A stretch of 64,000 nt of DNA from Rosistilla carotiformis. GTDB lineage: Bacteria > Planctomycetota > Planctomycetia > Pirellulales > Pirellulaceae. The first letter of the stretch is position 1, and the number at the start of each line of letters is the position of its first letter. The translations under genes and the position numbers were made by a program. The DNA lies in assembly GCF_007753095.1 (NCBI RefSeq), contig NZ_CP036348.1, positions 6,053,411-6,117,410 on the forward strand, in the 5' to 3' direction. Shown here in pieces: positions 1-9,274 of this stretch. A model generated the notes under the pieces. That model was not told the origin of the DNA. It ran no database searches and saw nothing but the letters and a program-made list of their open reading frames with translations.

Positions 1-482
1 CCGCCACGCGTGAAATCGACGATCGATCGCAACATCTGCAGCATGCTCTCGTGCTCGAACCGGTCGCGATACTCGATGACATAAAATGCACGTGCTCCTA
101 AGATCCCCAGCACAAACAACCACGGCGCGGCCGACATGATCGTTTCGGATCCCATCCCATATTTGCGGGCACGGACGATCGCCAAACCCACCGCCGCACT
201 AACCCCCAACAGCATCATGAAGCCATAGCCGCGGATTGCCATCCCGATCGGTTCGCCCGCTTGGTTGCGGATCTCGACATTGGGAAAGACCACCGCAACG
301 ACAACCGCCGCGATCGCGCACATCCCCAACGTGCTGTAAAGTTCCGAACGACGGGCCGGATCGCGGCTGGAAAAGATCGTGATCGCGATCGCATACAACA
401 CGATCGCTCCCAGCAACCAGCCAAAGCCAAACAGTGGAATGCCAGCAAATTCGTGAGGGATAAAAAAGAGCGTGCGGTACAT
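1..482 (-). CDS. lgt: Prolipoprotein diacylglyceryl transferase, 3' part outside window
   Basis: Partial gene running off the left edge; 160 N-terminal residues are visible from the ATG at 482. Lgt is the inner-membrane enzyme that moves diacylglycerol from phosphatidylglycerol onto the lipobox cysteine of prolipoproteins. The visible part has several hydrophobic segments, an RGYGFMMLLGV motif at about residues 84-94 and a GARAFYVIEYRD segment at about 129-140; both resemble conserved Lgt regions. The organism needs this enzyme: predicted lipoproteins occur elsewhere in the window (for example at 26.7 and 42.9 kb). The catalytic C-terminal part cannot be checked. Confidence 0.85.
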   Translation of the reverse strand, partial: MYRTLFFIPHEFAGIPLFGFGWLLGAIVLYAIAITIFSSRDPARRSELYSTLGMCAIAAVVVAVVFPNVEIRNQAGEPIGMAIRGYGFMMLLGVSAAVGLAIVRARKYGMGSETIMSAAPWLFVLGILGARAFYVIEYRDRFEHESMLQMLRSIVDFTRG

Positions 483-765
483 AAATGAAAGTAAAAGCTA
501 AGGGGATCGTCTCGCCACACAGGATGGTTGCCCGAGAGGCGGCATGGGGGAGTGACACGCCCCTCCAGTGGAGCGGCAGCAGACCTTTGATCCTGCTGAC
601 AATAACATCAAGAGACGCCGTTGTGCGAGATGCGTTTCCCGGACTTCCTCATTATAGATAGCAGAACCGCAACGGAACGTCTGCCGAGGTCCCACCGCAC
701 ACGTCTGGACCGCACTTCAAAAAAGCTCGACGCCTTGCGGACGATAACCACCGACACGACCGGTA

Positions 766-2076
766 TTATTTCTGATCGGCCCCACCGGCCGCCAGATCGA
801 CAGCAAGCAACTTGCTCTGCTCGCCATCGCTCATCCGGCAGATCAACTTGCCGCCCGACAATGCTGGCAGCGCGCGGTAGGTTCCCGGCGGCAGTTCCAA
901 CTTCCCGAGCGATTGGAACTTCGTCCGATCCGCAGCAAACAACTCCAGCGTCCCATCGGTCCGCTGCGCGATCAACCGATCGCTGGCGCCGATCAAATGC
1001 GCCACGCCATAATCCTCCTCGGACCATTGGACCTTGCCGGTCGCCAGTTCGATACATCGCAGCGTCGCCGCCCCCATATCCTCGCGTCCATGGATTCCGT
1101 AGACGTAGCCGTCGCGGACGATTCCCGAATTGTATTGGCTACTCAAAATATCATCGCCGCTCCACACGACCTCCGGCGGACGCTTCGACAGATCGACCAA
1201 TTCCGCTCCGATCCGATAACTGGCACTCAACAGCAACAACTCCCCCACCCGCGTTGGCGTCGCACCGATCACGTTCAGACCGCGCTGTCCAAACGGAATC
1301 TCAAAAACGATCTCGCCATCGGCCGCGTTCAGCACCACGGTTTGGAAACGCATCGGCACGATCACTGTCGTTGCGTCGAAAGCGATCGGCGAAGCGTAGT
1401 CGGCTGTCAGATCGGTTGCCGCCCAAACGGTTTTGCCCGATTTGCGATCCAAGCCGACAATCCCATGCCCCTCATCGCCACCCACCGCCACGACAACCGT
1501 ATCGCCGCTGACGATCGGCGTGCTGCCGGCGCCAAAGTAGCCGTCTTCGGCGGCATAGTCCTGGCGCAGTGTTCGCGACCAGATCGGTTTGCCATCGGAC
1601 GCGGCGACGGCGTGCAGATCTCCCGCAGCCCCGTAGACATACACCGTCCCGCGATCGACCACCGGCACGCATCGCGGGCCGCGGTCGTTGTTAAATCCAC
1701 CGCCGTAGGTCGCCGGAAACTCCGCCTGCCACAGCTGTTGGCCGTCGCTCAAACGACAGCAATCGAGTCGCTCTTGGTCATCGACTCGGTGCCACAAAAA
1801 AACCTTCCCGTCGACAACGGCCACTCCGGAATATCCCGACCCACAAGGGATCTGCCAGGCGATTCGAGGCGTCTGTTGCCACAAACCATCCCCCGCATCG
1901 CTCGCGATCCCATTCCGCTCGGGACCAAGAATCTGCGGCCAATCGCCTGCGTGAAGCGAGGGAGTAAAGGCGAGGGCCAAGACGAAAGCCATCCATCTCG
2001 GGGCAGTCCAAGTTTTAAAACCACACGATGGCGGTAAACTCGCAACATCGATTGGAAGGAATTGTTGTATGCACAT
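766..2076 (-). CDS. PQQ-like beta-propeller repeat protein, secreted
   Basis: About 436 residues, beginning with a hydrophobic stretch (AFVLALAFTPSLHAG) that looks like a signal peptide followed by the planctomycete-typical GDWPQILGPERNG. Blades such as VVDGKVFLWHR, VDRGTVYVYGAAGDLHAVAASDGKPIW and LDRKSGKTVW are the repeated pattern of PQQ-like/WD40-like quinoprotein propellers. Planctomycetes have many secreted members without a known enzyme activity, so no substrate is claimed. I chose the ATG at 2076, which gives the signal a basic n-region; an ATG at 1992 is the alternative. It is divergent from the gene starting near 2.2 kb. Confidence 0.8.
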   Translation of the reverse strand: MCIQQFLPIDVASLPPSCGFKTWTAPRWMAFVLALAFTPSLHAGDWPQILGPERNGIASDAGDGLWQQTPRIAWQIPCGSGYSGVAVVDGKVFLWHRVDDQERLDCCRLSDGQQLWQAEFPATYGGGFNNDRGPRCVPVVDRGTVYVYGAAGDLHAVAASDGKPIWSRTLRQDYAAEDGYFGAGSTPIVSGDTVVVAVGGDEGHGIVGLDRKSGKTVWAATDLTADYASPIAFDATTVIVPMRFQTVVLNAADGEIVFEIPFGQRGLNVIGATPTRVGELLLLSASYRIGAELVDLSKRPPEVVWSGDDILSSQYNSGIVRDGYVYGIHGREDMGAATLRCIELATGKVQWSEEDYGVAHLIGASDRLIAQRTDGTLELFAADRTKFQSLGKLELPPGTYRALPALSGGKLICRMSDGEQSKLLAVDLAAGGADQK

Positions 2077-2205
2077 TTTGTGTCGAGGGGTTCGAGACGG
2101 TGGGGAAAGTATTGATATGATACAGCAGACCGAACCATTCGAGGCGGCCAGTGACCGATGTTCCGCGCTGCCACGTCCCCACTCCATCACCCCCACGACA
2201 CACCG

Positions 2206-3249
2206 ATGATCCGCTGGCCTCGCCTTCTTAATAAAAAACGTGGCAGCCGGCGTTCGGGATGGGAAATCTGGGGAACCGTTGGCGAAACCCTCTTTTTTGC
2301 GGGATTGTTTCTGCTGGGATCCTTTGGGTTTGGACTGATCATCGCGATCGTCACCTTCGCCACCGACCAAGCCCCCGTCACACCCGGCTTCGGATTCTGG
2401 ACTCTTCTGATCGCCTCGATCTCCCTGATTTTCCTGGGGACCAGCGGCGTGACCTACCGGATCCTGGGCGTGGGGGCGAGTCATGAACGCCGCAGCGCGT
2501 TGGCTAAACGGGCCGCTGGGCTCGAATTGATGCCACGCAATAAATTGGGCAAAGTCGACCTACCCAATGTGCCCCAATTAAATCGGATCACCGAAAGCCC
2601 TGGCACACAGCTTGCCTATCGTTTGCCAACGATCGCGTCACCGGTCTGGAATCTTGCCGCAACGGCCGCCTTGGCCTTCCTTTGGAACGGATGTGCGCTG
2701 TCGCTGCTGGGAGTCTCGATCGTATCGATCGTCGAAGGCCAGCCGCGTGTTTTGCTGACGATATTGATCGTGCCCATCAGTGCCGCGGGGATCTGGACCT
2801 TCCGCCGCTTCATCATCCAACTGAAGAAATCCGCTGGCATCGGCCTGACAATCGTCGAGATCAGCAACCATCCGTTACAACCCGGTCAGACATGCGAAGT
2901 CTACGTAGCCCAATACGGACGCGCCGCCCTCAAATCTTTCCAGGCTAAACTAGTCTGTGAGGAGTTATCCACTTTCCGGCAAGGTACCGACGTCCGAACC
3001 GAGAAACATCCTGTTTTTGAAGAAATTGTGCTTGCTATTAGCAAAATAACCATTGACCCCAACCAGCCTTGGGAGCAAAAATTCACGTTAGCAGTTCCAC
3101 CAAGTGCGATGCACTCATTTCAGAGCCCGCACAATTCGATCAGTTGGTGGATTGTCATCCACGGAGAAGGTTCCCCTTGGCCATCGTACTTCCGAAGATT
3201 CCCGGTCGTAGTGCTACCCCACGGCGCAACAACCGCAACCAACCCATGA
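2206..3249 (+). CDS. Membrane protein with arrestin-like C-terminal domain (locus A, gene 1)
   Basis: About 347 residues from the ATG at 2206; an upstream ATG at 2158 would add 16 low-complexity residues. Two hydrophobic pairs lie near residues 20-75 and 145-190. The remaining C-terminal half is beta-rich, with the pattern LQPGQTCEVYVAQYGRAAL, then a WEQKFTLAVPPSA strand and a final SWWIVIHGEG strand, as in arrestin/Vps26-fold domains. Its stop overlaps the next start (ATGA at 3246-3249), so the two are translationally coupled. No enzyme motif was seen. The fold assignment is my inference from the strand pattern; function is unknown. Confidence 0.7.
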   Translation: MIRWPRLLNKKRGSRRSGWEIWGTVGETLFFAGLFLLGSFGFGLIIAIVTFATDQAPVTPGFGFWTLLIASISLIFLGTSGVTYRILGVGASHERRSALAKRAAGLELMPRNKLGKVDLPNVPQLNRITESPGTQLAYRLPTIASPVWNLAATAALAFLWNGCALSLLGVSIVSIVEGQPRVLLTILIVPISAAGIWTFRRFIIQLKKSAGIGLTIVEISNHPLQPGQTCEVYVAQYGRAALKSFQAKLVCEELSTFRQGTDVRTEKHPVFEEIVLAISKITIDPNQPWEQKFTLAVPPSAMHSFQSPHNSISWWIVIHGEGSPWPSYFRRFPVVVLPHGATTATNP

Positions 3250-3623
3250 TCAGCATCCAGCTGGATCGCGAAGAGGGTGTCTACGCCCCTGGCGACCTGC
3301 TCGAGTGCAATTGGCGGATTGGTCGGATTGGGCTCGATGAAATCCAAAGTGTCGAAGCTTCTGTGTTGTGGTACACCGAAGGCAAGGGTGACGAAGACTT
3401 TTCCGTCCACCACTTTGTCCGCGTCTCGGGCGAACAATTGCGTAAACTGGGCGACAGCTATCAACACTCGCTGGTCACCGCCCTACCGATGAGCCCGCTG
3501 ACTTACGACGGACAACTGCTGCGAATCCGTTGGTGCGTCCGATTGCGAATCTTCCTTCCCAATGAAAACGACACCGTTTGGCAACAGCCGTTTTTCCTTG
3601 GTTATGCCGACAGCGACGCCTAG
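3246..3623 (+). CDS. Small arrestin-like beta-sandwich protein (locus A, gene 2)
   Basis: 125 residues, soluble, no signal. It starts with MISIQLDREEGVYAPGDLLE, the 'ligand Y..GD.l.g' opening typical of arrestin-fold domains. It ends with strands PLTYDGQLLRIRWCVRLRIF and WQQPFFLGYAD. It overlaps the preceding gene by four bases and the following ATPase gene by at least 20 bases, so the three form a tight operon. In locus B a similar domain is fused to membrane segments in a single protein. A structure prediction would test the fold. The molecular partner is unknown. Confidence 0.65.
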   Translation: MISIQLDREEGVYAPGDLLECNWRIGRIGLDEIQSVEASVLWYTEGKGDEDFSVHHFVRVSGEQLRKLGDSYQHSLVTALPMSPLTYDGQLLRIRWCVRLRIFLPNENDTVWQQPFFLGYADSDA

Positions 3624-4254
3624 CCCGCACGATCGGCAAGCCGCTTGGCGCCAGCCGACCAATCCGTTTTCAAGCCGCTGCGTACGTCCCGCCGCGCTTC
3701 GTTTTCGCTTCGATCAAACCGGTGTCGATCTCGAATCGCTCGCCGACAAACTTCGATCTCAATCCGCTGTCGGCTCGGCGATCATCGGCCCTCACGGCTC
3801 GGGCAAATCGACTCTTGTAGCGCATCTGAGCGGCATACTTCAGGACGACTTCACCTCGATCCAAAACAAGACGCTCCGCATCGGCGATCCGACGCGTGGC
3901 TTCATTCGCTGGGCGATTCGCCAGCCCGCCGGATCGTTGCTGATCGTCGACGGGCTGGAACAATTGGACAGCTTCCGCCTCCAGGCGTTACTGCTCATCT
4001 GCCGCCTGCGCCGCATCCGTTGCCTGGCGACCGCCCACGCCCCGCTTCCCGGGTTTTGCGAATTGCATCGCACCGCCGCAACGATCGACCTAGCCAAACA
4101 ACTGGCCAGCGAACTACTGAGCGAAGATTCCCGGCGGATCGCTGCGGCCCATGATTTCATCGACCAAATCTGGGATGATCTCGACGGCAACCTCCGCGAG
4201 CTGTGGTTCGCCATGTATGATTGGTATCAAGCCGAGGCGCTCGCGTCTCGCTAG
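3604..4254 (+). CDS. Small P-loop ATPase (locus A, gene 3)
   Basis: 216 residues from the ATG at 3604; an ATG at 3562 is possible. Walker A GPHGSGKST is at residues 62-70 and a Walker B-like LLIVDGLEQLD at 112-122. There is no transmembrane segment and no recognisable extra domain. A W-R-x-P-T-N-P-F stretch near residues 15-22 resembles the N-terminal NPF region of the ATPase in locus B (9275-9880), which also neighbours an arrestin-fold gene. The sequence resembles small AAA/GspA-type ATPases but I cannot name a subfamily. It overlaps the end of the arrestin-like gene. Confidence 0.7.
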   Translation: MPTATPSPHDRQAAWRQPTNPFSSRCVRPAALRFRFDQTGVDLESLADKLRSQSAVGSAIIGPHGSGKSTLVAHLSGILQDDFTSIQNKTLRIGDPTRGFIRWAIRQPAGSLLIVDGLEQLDSFRLQALLLICRLRRIRCLATAHAPLPGFCELHRTAATIDLAKQLASELLSEDSRRIAAAHDFIDQIWDDLDGNLRELWFAMYDWYQAEALASR

Positions 4255-4337
4255 CCCGCTGCGGAATTCCTTTTGGTGCCGCGCAACCTTTCGTGCACAG
4301 TCCCCTCGAGTTGTCTCGCTCCGCGAATAAACCAGCA

Positions 4338-4961
4338 ATGCCTATTGTTATGCCCGTCGTCGTCAGCCAAGCCGCTGGCGCAAACCAAGCTCATCGCGAT
4401 CTGGAAGAGAAGCTCGTCACGCGGCTGATGCTCGACGAAGCAGCTGACGTTCGGCTGATCGGACCAATGCAGCAGCTGCAAGGCAATTCGACCGACCAAG
4501 TCATGCTCGAACGCATAACCAGCGACTTCATCCTACTCGGCTGGCACGCCCCCGAGGAGAGCTTGCGAAATTTGCAGGCGCTCGGCATCGCCGCCCGTCG
4601 CGCCGCCCATGCGGGCGACCGAAACCCGCCTTTAAGATCCTGCCGCGGCGTCTACTTTATCGACCTCACGAAACTGAAATCGATCGACGACGCGATCGCA
4701 CAGATCAAAGCCTGCTCGGCCAACCGAGCGAACAAAACCGTTCAGATTGGCCTGTCGGCACCCGGCCCCAAAAAGGCGGCTCCACCGGTGACACCCTCGT
4801 CGCCGCCGACATCCCAGCCCGCTCCGCCTGCTGCGGAGAGTCCATCGACGGCCGAGCGCTATGTCGCTCTGGGGCGGAACGATCACCACGACGAACCGCA
4901 CGACGCGGTGGACGATGCGATGGAATCGCTGATCGATGAACTGGACCAGATGGATCTTTGA
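4338..4961 (+). CDS. Conserved hypothetical protein (locus A, gene 4)
   Basis: 207 residues from the ATG at 4338, 83 bases after the ATPase gene. Residues 1-125 look like a globular alpha/beta domain (LLGWHAPEESLRNLQALGI, GVYFIDLTKLKSIDDAIAQI). Residues 145-175 are a proline-rich linker, and the C-terminus is acidic (DAVDDAMESLIDELDQMDL). It has no signal peptide and no motif I recognise. Its position makes it the fourth gene of locus A. It converges on the next gene with only 16 bases between stops. Confidence 0.6.
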   Translation: MPIVMPVVVSQAAGANQAHRDLEEKLVTRLMLDEAADVRLIGPMQQLQGNSTDQVMLERITSDFILLGWHAPEESLRNLQALGIAARRAAHAGDRNPPLRSCRGVYFIDLTKLKSIDDAIAQIKACSANRANKTVQIGLSAPGPKKAAPPVTPSSPPTSQPAPPAAESPSTAERYVALGRNDHHDEPHDAVDDAMESLIDELDQMDL

Positions 4962-4977
4962 TCGCGTCGCACGCATC

Positions 4978-6669
4978 TTAGGCAACGCGGCGGACATGAA
5001 TCCGCGCGTCCAACGCGACCGCACCGTGTGGCGAGACGAGCAAAGGGTTCATCGTCAGCTGGCGAATTTCCGGGCAATCGGTAAGCATCTGCGCCGTCCG
5101 CAACATCACGTCGACAAGCGAATCGACATCGATCGCCGCGCGATTGCGAACGCCTTGCATCAACGGCCAGATCTTCAACGAGCGAATCATCCCGCGGGCG
5201 ATTGGAGTGTTCCACGGCGGCAACTCAAAGACCGTATCGTGCAACGCTTCGCCAGCGATCCCGCCGGTCGCCAACATCAACATCGGTCCCAGCGCTGGGT
5301 CGCGGAAGCCTCCCACGATCAATTCAAACGCATCGCGTGAATCGATCATCGGCTGGACCGTCACGCCCGGCACGATCGCATCGGGAGCGTGTTGCCTCGC
5401 CGAACGCATCAATCCGCAAAACGCAGCCCGGACTTCCGATGCGTCATGCAGGTGCAACGCCACGCCTCCAACATCGGTCTTGTGTGCGATCTGCTGCGAG
5501 ACGATCTTCAACACCACCGGATAACGAAGCACTTCGGCACAAGCGACCGCCTCATCGACACTCCCCGCCCGCAGCGATTCAGCGACCGGAATGCCGTAAG
5601 CGCTCAGCACTCGCTTCGATGCATCTTCCGCCATTGTTTCGATCGAATCCCGGACCGCGTCGGATAGCGTTTGTTGCACGATCAGCGGACTGCAATCGCT
5701 GCGCAGCTGATAACTGCGGGCCGGTTGATCCGAATACTCGCGGTGGCCTCGCGGTTGCAATAGATAGTCGAGTGCCATGATCGCTTGTTGCGGCGATCGA
5801 AAGCTTGCGATGCCCGCAGCTTGCAACAACGGCTCAACCGCCGTCGCCCCAGCCTCCCCCATCACCACCGCCAACACCAGCTTCGTCGAATCGCGGCAAC
5901 GATCGATCCAAAGCGTAGCCGCTTCGCCAAGATCAGTGGACGTCGAAGGGCTCCAGAGCACAAGCACCACATCCGCGTTTCCGTCTTCCATGACGCAACC
6001 GACAGCATCGGCAAACCGATGCGAGGCGGAACAGTCAGTGCCATCGAACGGGCTTGCGATCTCGCTGTGCTCGGGAAGCAGACGCTTTAGTGATTCGATG
6101 GTGCACGGCTCCAGTTCCGCCAACACGCTGCGGCGATCTTGCATCGCTTCGACAGCAACCCGACCGATCCCGCTGGCATTGGTAATGATCGCAACACGAG
6201 CCCCTGACACACGTGGCTTTCGCGATAGAAATGCCGCGGCATCAACAACATCCTCCGGCGCCGCGACTCGAACCATGCCGCATTTTCGGAACACAGCGTC
6301 ATCCATCCGGTCGCGGTCCAACCAGACTTCCTCATGAAACGTGTCGCGTGCCGACGCCCAAAAAGTTTTCGGCGTATAGATCACGATCGGCTTGCGACCG
6401 GAACACTCCTCCGCCGCTTCGATCAGCGCCGCGACATCGTCGATCGAATCGACGCAGATCCCAATCGCATCGGTCTCCGGATCGGCGGCGACGCGGAGGA
6501 CATAATCGACAAGCGTCGTCCCCAACAACTTTCCGACCGACACGACATGCGACAGGCCGACCGATCGCTGGCGGGCTCGATCGACCAAGCTATCGCACAA
6601 AACAGCGGACTCCGAGATCAACGCGATCTGTTTTGCGACCGGCAGTCTCTCTGCACAACGAATACTCAT
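4978..6669 (-). CDS. ATP-grasp acyl-CoA synthetase (NDP-forming) lacking the CoA-binding domain
   Basis: 563 residues from the ATG at 6669. Residues 15-330 match the succinyl-CoA ligase-like region of ADP-forming acyl-CoA synthetases, and about 350-560 match the ATP-grasp domain (YPVVLKIVSQQIAHKTDVGG, then FRDPALGPMLMLATGGI). Family members normally begin with a CoA-binding Rossmann domain of about 130 residues; here it is absent and the protein starts directly in the ligase domain. The usual SHTG around the phosphorylated histidine is changed to FHEE, although a histidine aligns. It may therefore act on a different acyl acceptor, or with a partner supplying CoA binding. It appears monocistronic. 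Confidence 0.75.
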   Translation of the reverse strand: MSIRCAERLPVAKQIALISESAVLCDSLVDRARQRSVGLSHVVSVGKLLGTTLVDYVLRVAADPETDAIGICVDSIDDVAALIEAAEECSGRKPIVIYTPKTFWASARDTFHEEVWLDRDRMDDAVFRKCGMVRVAAPEDVVDAAAFLSRKPRVSGARVAIITNASGIGRVAVEAMQDRRSVLAELEPCTIESLKRLLPEHSEIASPFDGTDCSASHRFADAVGCVMEDGNADVVLVLWSPSTSTDLGEAATLWIDRCRDSTKLVLAVVMGEAGATAVEPLLQAAGIASFRSPQQAIMALDYLLQPRGHREYSDQPARSYQLRSDCSPLIVQQTLSDAVRDSIETMAEDASKRVLSAYGIPVAESLRAGSVDEAVACAEVLRYPVVLKIVSQQIAHKTDVGGVALHLHDASEVRAAFCGLMRSARQHAPDAIVPGVTVQPMIDSRDAFELIVGGFRDPALGPMLMLATGGIAGEALHDTVFELPPWNTPIARGMIRSLKIWPLMQGVRNRAAIDVDSLVDVMLRTAQMLTDCPEIRQLTMNPLLVSPHGAVALDARIHVRRVA

Positions 6670-6887
6670 CCGAGCGTCCTCCGTAAAGTTGGGCCGACGG
6701 TTGATTCGCGGTTCGCATCGGACAAACGCCCGATGCGACCAAAGCACACATCAGTATAGGCGAATCAGGAACGGTACGTTCCTGCCCAACGAAACAGTAA
6801 ACGCCGCGTTCGATGAAACTTTTGTGAATCTTCGCCCGCTGCCGGATAGCTTTCGCAGAGGCGAATGTTGTGAGAGATCCTCTAGGC

Positions 6888-8258
6888 TTAGCTGCCTCGA
6901 TAGTTGCGGAGCACACTGGCCAGATGATGCGACAGCAAAACCGCGACCGCTCCCGGAATCAGGACCGTCACCGCATCGACAAAGCGGCCCAGCGGAGCGG
7001 AGGTGAGGATGACCGGAATCATCCCCAACACACAGTAGAGCAAAGCGAATGCGAGCGTTAAGACGTTCGCTCGTGTGACCTCTTCAGGCACCAGGATCGC
7101 CAAAACGCTGCGATCGGCGTCACGACGGCAAAGGGGCAACAGAATCAACGCGACCGTCCCCACCAGCAAACAGACGAAAAATGGTGGGTGCAAACCGATG
7201 TGAGCCAGGGTGATGCGCACCGTCTGCCGCACCGCTTTGACGATCCAAATCGCATAGGCGATCGGCTTACGCATGATGATCTCGCGATTCAAGCTCGAGA
7301 TCTCCTCATGCTGCCGCAGCACGCTGTCACCAAATTCGCGGCTGGCCGTCGGGACAACCACTTCGTAAATCATGGCGTTCCAACGGTCCTCCATCGTTTG
7401 GTACCCCATCCCTTCGGACAACGCGGGATGCTGCGCATACCAATCGATGCGAGAATCGAGCACATGTTGCGCGAACGCCTGCTGATCGGCAGGCAGCTGC
7501 TGGACGATTCCCTGATCCATGAACTGTACCGTGACGCCGGCGAGGTTCTGGCTGCCAAACGCGACAACACCAAACTGCCCCACGACGACTAATCTGATCA
7601 GCGAATAGACGAACACCGGGGCCAGGCTTGCAAAAAACAAGACGCCGCACCGACGCATCGTTGGCATCCAAGCGAGCCCCTCGTCCCGCCAGATCAATGC
7701 CGCCGCGGCTGGCAAAAAGCCGACTAGGAATAGATACGCCGGACGGCACAGAATGGTGAGGATCGACATCAGGCTGATCGCAAGCAGCAGCCGCAGCGAT
7801 CGCGTGCTGCAATACATCAGCAGCAGACTGCAGGTGATCAGACTCATCGAGACCGCCAGCGAATCGGTCGAGATCAGGTTGACGTTGAACCAGAGAGTGA
7901 TGCTCAGCAATGCCGCCGCCGCCATCAGAAACGTCTGCCAACGAGGGATCCCAATTCTGGAGAACCCAAGGGCCAACATCGCGCAAGCGATCAGATGCAC
8001 CAGCAACTGAAAGTGTGGCACCAGCGACATCGTCCCGGTCGACTCAAACAGTTCCAGAATCGCGGGATAGACCGGCGTGCGAGTACTCTGTAACGCAGCC
8101 GCGACCGAATCAAAGGGGAACTCGAGATAGCTGGGCGAATCGGGGACCTGCTCAGGAAGCAAGCGACCGGTGACCTGCAACGCCACGACCAAATATCCCG
8201 CCAGCGCGATCCAGATCCCTACCAACCAATTGCGCGACGAAAAATCGAGTTTGCTCAC
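6888..8258 (-). CDS. Polytopic membrane protein, glycosyltransferase-39-like topology
   Basis: 456 residues with about ten hydrophobic segments. A large loop follows the first segment (PDSPSYLEFPFDSVAAALQSTRTPVYPAI) and another periplasmic loop lies near residues 230-310. The 'D-S-x-x-Y ... TRTPVYP' first loop is common in bacterial polyprenol-phosphate-sugar mannosyltransferase-like proteins, which use lipid-linked sugars. No catalytic pair can be fixed by eye. It is encoded alone, divergent from surE. The fold class is fairly likely; the substrate is unknown. Confidence 0.6.
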   Translation of the reverse strand: MSKLDFSSRNWLVGIWIALAGYLVVALQVTGRLLPEQVPDSPSYLEFPFDSVAAALQSTRTPVYPAILELFESTGTMSLVPHFQLLVHLIACAMLALGFSRIGIPRWQTFLMAAAALLSITLWFNVNLISTDSLAVSMSLITCSLLLMYCSTRSLRLLLAISLMSILTILCRPAYLFLVGFLPAAAALIWRDEGLAWMPTMRRCGVLFFASLAPVFVYSLIRLVVVGQFGVVAFGSQNLAGVTVQFMDQGIVQQLPADQQAFAQHVLDSRIDWYAQHPALSEGMGYQTMEDRWNAMIYEVVVPTASREFGDSVLRQHEEISSLNREIIMRKPIAYAIWIVKAVRQTVRITLAHIGLHPPFFVCLLVGTVALILLPLCRRDADRSVLAILVPEEVTRANVLTLAFALLYCVLGMIPVILTSAPLGRFVDAVTVLIPGAVAVLLSHHLASVLRNYRGS

Positions 8259-8516
8259 GACGAGGAACCTTGGGGCGATGAAATGTCGGACGCCGTCAAC
8301 CGACGGGTCGCAAATGGCCCGGAGCCAAGGTAGTTTTGGATCGGCGAGCGTCCTCGCAGCCCGCAGCCACGAATCGCATTAAGATTACCGATTGCCCGGG
8401 ACCCTGACAAGCAAAGCGGCAGGGGCCATGGCCACACAACGCGCTCGCGGCACCCTGTTCAAAATCGAGAACATTGATGCTAGGTTGCTCTGCATAACAC
8501 AAGGAGCTGATCAACG

Positions 8517-9269
8517 ATGCGTATTATGTTAACAAACGATGATGGAATCTTCGCGCCGGGGTTGGAGGCGATGGAACGAGAGTTCACGCCGCTGGGCGAT
8601 GTCCAAACCTGCGCGCCGACGACCGAGCAGAGTGGCGTCGGGCATTCGATCACCTACCTGACTCCACTGACCTATAAAGAAGTCTTCCGCGAAAACGACC
8701 GACGCGCGTTTGCTGTCGACGGATCGCCGGCCGATTGCGTCAAGCTGGGCATTTCCGAACTCTGCGAACATCGCCCCGACGTGGTGATCAGCGGCATCAA
8801 CAGCGGGCTGAACGCTGGTATCAACGTCCTCTATTCGGGAACGGTTGCCGCCGCGATCGAAGCCGCCTTTTTTGGCGTCACCAGCTTCGCCGTCTCGCTC
8901 GAATACGATCCCCATGCCGACTTTCACCGCGCCGCCGAGATCGCCCGCGAGATCGTGATGAAGATCGTCGCCCGCGACGAAGCCAAAGCGGGGTTGTTCA
9001 ACATCAACATCCCCACCGCAGCGACGCGTCAGCCGGCGGAAGTGCGTGTCGTCCCGATGGGCATCGGGCATTACGGCAGCCAGTACATCAAACGCCAGGA
9101 CCCCAACAACCGCGACTACTACTGGGCCACCGTCGATCCGCCCCCCGCACCGACCGACCACAACACCGACCTCAACGCGTTGGCGGAAGGATTTGTTACG
9201 GTCTCGCCGCTGAAATTCGATCTGACGCGTCAAGAACTGTTGTCGCCGATGAAGGCATGGGAACTGTAG
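8517..9269 (+). CDS. surE: 5'/3'-nucleotidase SurE
   Basis: 250 residues starting MRIMLTNDDGIFAPGLEAM, the SurE signature whose NDD motif binds the catalytic divalent metal. Further family segments are APTTEQSGVGHSIT, SGINSGLNAGINVLYSGTVA and FNINIPT. SurE removes phosphate from nucleoside 5'- and 3'-monophosphates. An AGGAG ribosome-binding site lies about 10 bases upstream of the ATG. The next gene (ATPase of locus B) begins only five bases after the stop, so surE may be transcribed with it. Confidence 0.92.
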   Translation: MRIMLTNDDGIFAPGLEAMEREFTPLGDVQTCAPTTEQSGVGHSITYLTPLTYKEVFRENDRRAFAVDGSPADCVKLGISELCEHRPDVVISGINSGLNAGINVLYSGTVAAAIEAAFFGVTSFAVSLEYDPHADFHRAAEIAREIVMKIVARDEAKAGLFNINIPTAATRQPAEVRVVPMGIGHYGSQYIKRQDPNNRDYYWATVDPPPAPTDHNTDLNALAEGFVTVSPLKFDLTRQELLSPMKAWEL

Positions 9270-9274
9270 ATCCG

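Noticed and set aside
913-2037. Long open frame on the plus strand opposite the PQQ-like gene
   Set aside because: It is rich in Arg/Pro/His, lacks hydrophobic core patterns and mirrors a convincing propeller gene on the other strand.
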